From positions 55,617,676-55,681,675 of the forward strand of contig CM049311.1 in the NCBI GenBank assembly GCA_026874595.1: DNA of 64,000 nucleotides, given 5' to 3'. The notes beneath the pieces were generated by a model. The model ran no database searches and was not told the DNA's origin. It saw only the letters and a list, made by a program, of their open reading frames with translations. Origin of the DNA: Sipunculus nudus (taxonomy: Eukaryota > Annelida > Sipuncula > Golfingiida > Sipunculidae). This document shows positions 60,668 to 64,000 of this stretch, piece by piece. The position numbers and the translations under genes were made by a program. The stretch's first letter is position 1. Each line of letters starts with the position of its first letter.

Positions 60668-63379
60668 ACAAGGCCTACAGGCCTAATGCAAACCTGAACA
60701 ACGAGATTACACCAGGTATAATACTTCAATGCCGGATCATTACTTTTCAAGAACATGCGTAACATGTATATGAACAATGCAAGTACTAAACACTAAACAG
60801 ACGCTGTGCAAAAATGGTAGCAGATGGCACCACCAATTTTGTGTATGATTAAGAGCTATGTGAGATCTATACACATGCAAAATTTCAGGGGGATATGTCA
60901 AACCAGTTCTGAGATATGAGTGATTTTATCCCAAGGCAGATGAACTGATGGACGCTGAGCAAAAATGGTGGCAGGTGGCACCACCATTTTTAGTGTATGT
61001 TATAAAGCTTTCCAAGGGCTACATTTGTGCAAAATCTTTAGCCTTATCGGTCAAATGGTTCCCGAGATATGTGAGTTTATGTGTGGAAACAGACGCACAA
61101 ATGGATGCTGGGCAGAGAGGAAAGGTCAGAGGTCAACCAAAAATGAGGGCGCAGCAGTTCACATGTGACCAATCATAAATCGGAATTTTAAAAAATTCTG
61201 CCAAGTGGTTATGGAGGAGTTCTCCGGCAGCGTCGGCATCCGACTGAAAATATAGTATCTGCAAAACTCTGATTTGGCGGATACAATGATTGTAGCTGGC
61301 ACTACCAGTCTTATATACAACGAAGAGATATATAAATATGCCCAATGTCAGACTGATATGTTAAACCTTTCCTTTGAAATAAGCAGGGACATACACTGGG
61401 CAAGAATTACTGTAGGTGGCGCCATCAGTCTTGTACACTGTAAAAGTACCCGATATGTATAAACATGCCTAATTTTAGGCTGATGTATCGAATTCCTCTG
61501 TAGAAATAAGCAGGCACATACAATGCAAAAGTCGATGTAGGTGGCACCACCTGTCTTGTAAATAAGAATACCATCAAAGACGCATAGACAGGTCAAAATA
61601 AAAGTCCAGTAAATCAAACTTCCCCAGAGTTTGATGCACTGGGCTGACAAGGCTTTGGTGAGTAAAGCAGTTGCTGCCGAGTGACCTGTGACAAATTGCT
61701 GCCTCAAGCTACTGCACTGAGTGAACTCTTGACCTGCACCTGGCTAGACTGAAGTTTTGGCTTGTACCTGGCTGCACTGAGTGAACTCTTGACCTATTGC
61801 ATAATCTGACAAAGCAGTCTGCCAAAGCTATAAATAGAATGCAGCTACTGCACTGAGTAAACTCTTGACCTCTACCTGGCTGCACTTCTTCCAATCCTGG
61901 CACTGTGCCAAAACTATTTATAGAGCTGACATCATCTTGGCCAATGGCCAACATCAAGGTACTGGCAATCTGCCAGTGGTAAACCAAGTACTGCCATCTG
62001 TACACAAAAGTGGTCCCTACTTGAAATAACTTTGAAATTTATTTTCCTATTACAAAATGCTTTTCAGCTGACTTTTTATAAAAAAGAAATCAGAAATATA
62101 TGTAAAATTATTACGGTGCATACTGAATGCAAAATTAAAATACAGATATATCGCACTGATGGCAAATTCTTGAATTAAGTTGAGAAGGGATACCAATAAT
62201 TTATAATCCACATAAAGTTGTCTTTATATAGCCACAGAGAGCTGAATTTACATGATTGTAATAGATGCTGATAAACTGGTGCCAGGCTAGATGTAACAGC
62301 ATATCACAGCTCATATATATGGTAAAATGACTCAATACAATCTCCATAATTCAGCCAAATATCATTCATTTGGAACCATTAATGACAATTATTATAAGAA
62401 TTATTGCAGGGATTATTCTTGTAAAATATTTAACAAACTCACTTCAGTGGCATCAGTCGAAAAACTTTTCACAGGTATATAACTCATATAGGAAGATACA
62501 GCAAACTGGCTAAGTTCAGCTTCCTTTAACTCAGCCAAAAAGCATTGAACCAAAACCATGAAATTGAAAAAATTGAACAAACTTGAATTATCAACATCTG
62601 AGGATAATAAATGTATGAGATTTTAAGAATTTGGCCCAGTGGTTTTTGAGAAGAAGATCTTTGTAGCAACTGGGCTAAAATGGGCTGTTATGGCTTATGA
62701 CTAAATTCAGCTTCTCATAACTTAGCCAAAAGTCACTGAAAAGAGATAATTTGAACAAACTTCAGAAAGCACTAGCCTAGGATTATTTCTGTGCGATATT
62801 AAACATTTTGGCCACATGGTTTCAGAGAAGAAGTTTTTTGTAGCCCTCAGTGTGATACAGGCACTGATGACCCCGTACAAAAAAGGCCGATGCAGCTGGC
62901 GCCACCAATACCTCAATTTCAGATATGACCTATGTGACCAACATTGGCATAAAATTTGGTGAAGATAGCTCCAGCCGTTTCTGAGATTTATATTTTAATA
63001 TGCTTTTTTGCACAGTTAACAAAGTTCAACCTTCTGTAACTCGACCAAAAATCTCTGAATTGGAACCATTCGAACAAATTTGAGAAAAATTGTTCCAGGG
63101 ATCATTTCTCTGAAATATTGGACAATTTGGCTTGACAGTTTCGGAGAAGAAGATTTTTAAAGCTTTTATAGCTTTTTCCCTATAAAATCTAAGAAAATGC
63201 AGTTAGCCAAAAAATAAGCAAAATCTGATATAGTTTTTTTGATGACTGATTATTTGCAAAAAATTTGGTGATGCTAGCTCCTGCCGTTTTTGAGATAGCT
63301 ATGGTTAACATACAGACGATGCACGACGCACAACGCACGACACACGACGCACCATCGCATAAGCTCACAGGTTCGCTAA
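60668..63379 (-). mobile_element. Family I Helentron-like element (2.7 kb)
   Basis: The left end is ACAAGGCCTACAGGCCTAAT / GCAAACCTG. The right end CATAAGCTCACAGGTTCGCTAA ends at 63379. It carries a short array (60800-60990), the GGCGGATAC segment at 61272, palindrome-headed units at about 61290-61550, the 32-bp minisatellite, TATA-like CTATAAATAG at 61828 and its reverse at 61914, a body with a palindrome variant GCTGGCGCCACC at about 62896, and a GACGCACAACGCACGAC microsatellite. It is a compact form of the 28056 element and keeps the body segment that the 28056 copy has lost. Confidence 0.82.
61828..61923. promoter_or_regulatory. TATA-like motifs facing both ways
   Basis: CTATAAATAG at 61828-61837 and CTATTTATAG at 61914-61923, same placement as in the 12295 and 28056 elements. 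Promoter activity is inferred only. Confidence 0.35.
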
Positions 63380-64000
63380 AAATCAAAATTGTCGAAGTCT
63401 CATCAAGAAGAATTTATTTAACATTAAAATTATAAAATTCATCATGTTTATTAGTTCTGTATATTGAAGGGGTGGGTGGGGGAGGGGTCTCTGTTGTTAC
63501 TGCTCGTTGCTGAAAAAATGTTAATTATAAGATTCATCTAGTTCATAGTACAGGTCTGTCAACAGAATGGGGTGGGGGGGGGGGGGGAGAGAACAAGGGA
63601 CCCATAGGTCATGGCGCTCAGCTGTTATATATGATAAAAAATATGATTTGGGAAAGAGGCACATGCTGGTTTTGTGTGGTAATAAATATAAGCTTTATTA
63701 TGAGTTGTTTGTGATCAGCTTATGTATGATTTTGATAGTATCTTTGGAGACAGGGAAGAGGATTGATTTAATTTATTTTATTAACAAATGGAGTGCTATT
63801 GTCACACAGATTTTTACTTGGCCATATAACTTATAAGCAGCACATATAATAAAAGAGTTTAACTATTTATTAAAATTTAATAACAAATATTGTGCCATTA
63901 TAATTTTTATTTTAAAAAATAATAAGAAAATCATATGATTTTTAAAAATAAAATATAACTTAAATGATTATTGAAATAATATTATATAATATATTCATAA
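63380..64000. other. Spacer with a family II-type left-end fragment
   Basis: GGGGTGGGGGG-rich stretches, then ACAAGGGACCCATAGGTCATGGCGCTCAGCTG at 63593, a family II-type hairpin end reading into the end of the window. The sequence after it is AT-rich, and its right end, if any, is outside. Confidence 0.45.

Overview
The window looks like an invertebrate nuclear genome segment. It is AT-rich, has no intact protein gene, and is packed with repeats. A bivalve mollusc fits best, because Helentron-type non-autonomous elements with central tandem arrays are well known there. No host gene, exon or marker fixes the species, so this is an inference of moderate confidence. The six-frame ORFs of 60-123 codons are chance or repeat-derived and are not annotated as genes.

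Most of the window is built from two element families with the same layout. Family I has the plus-strand left end ACAAGGCCTACAGGCCTAAT..GCGAACCTGTG and the right end CACAGGTTCGCTAA. Family II has the left end CAAG-GGACCCATGGGTCAC..GCTCAGCTG and the right end AGTCAGCTGAGCTAA. Read on the strand where TTAGC comes first, each has a terminal inverted repeat lying outside on one end and internal on the other, a short hairpin just inside the other end, a terminus resembling CTTGTT, a GAC(G)-rich microsatellite near one end, and internal tandem repeats. This matches Helentron / Helitron2-derived elements (HINEs, the class of Drosophila DINE-1 and bivalve pearl-like repeats). Most copies lie on the minus strand in that convention. 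No Rep/helicase coding remains, so all copies are non-autonomous. Internal repeats of both families are punctuated by a 12-bp palindrome, GGTGGCGCCACC, whose variants are mostly those expected from CpG decay.

Layout: 1-2511 chimeric family I/II element; 2512-4710 degenerate relative; 4741-7143 family I copy inserted in a 38-bp minisatellite; 7336-12056 recent tandem duplication of a 2.36-kb segment; 12057-20612 large family I element with a 5.3-kb satellite-like array; 20613-22034 non-repeat spacer; 22035-26894 plus-strand family II element interrupted by family I insertions; 28056-32944 family I; 33075-34625 family II with a family I fragment; 34626-44243 lower-repeat region with a tRNA-derived SINE, Gypsy pol remnants and a 560-bp near-perfect palindrome; 44244-45804 complete family II copy; 47387-47555 pogo/Tigger-like MITE; 48476-50908 and 51046-53640 two family I copies; 55623-59697 candidate DNA transposon with CATATATG-rich ends; 60668-63379 family I.

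Nothing here works as a pathway. The region records repeated insertion, nesting, array expansion, and template-switch-like exchange between element families.
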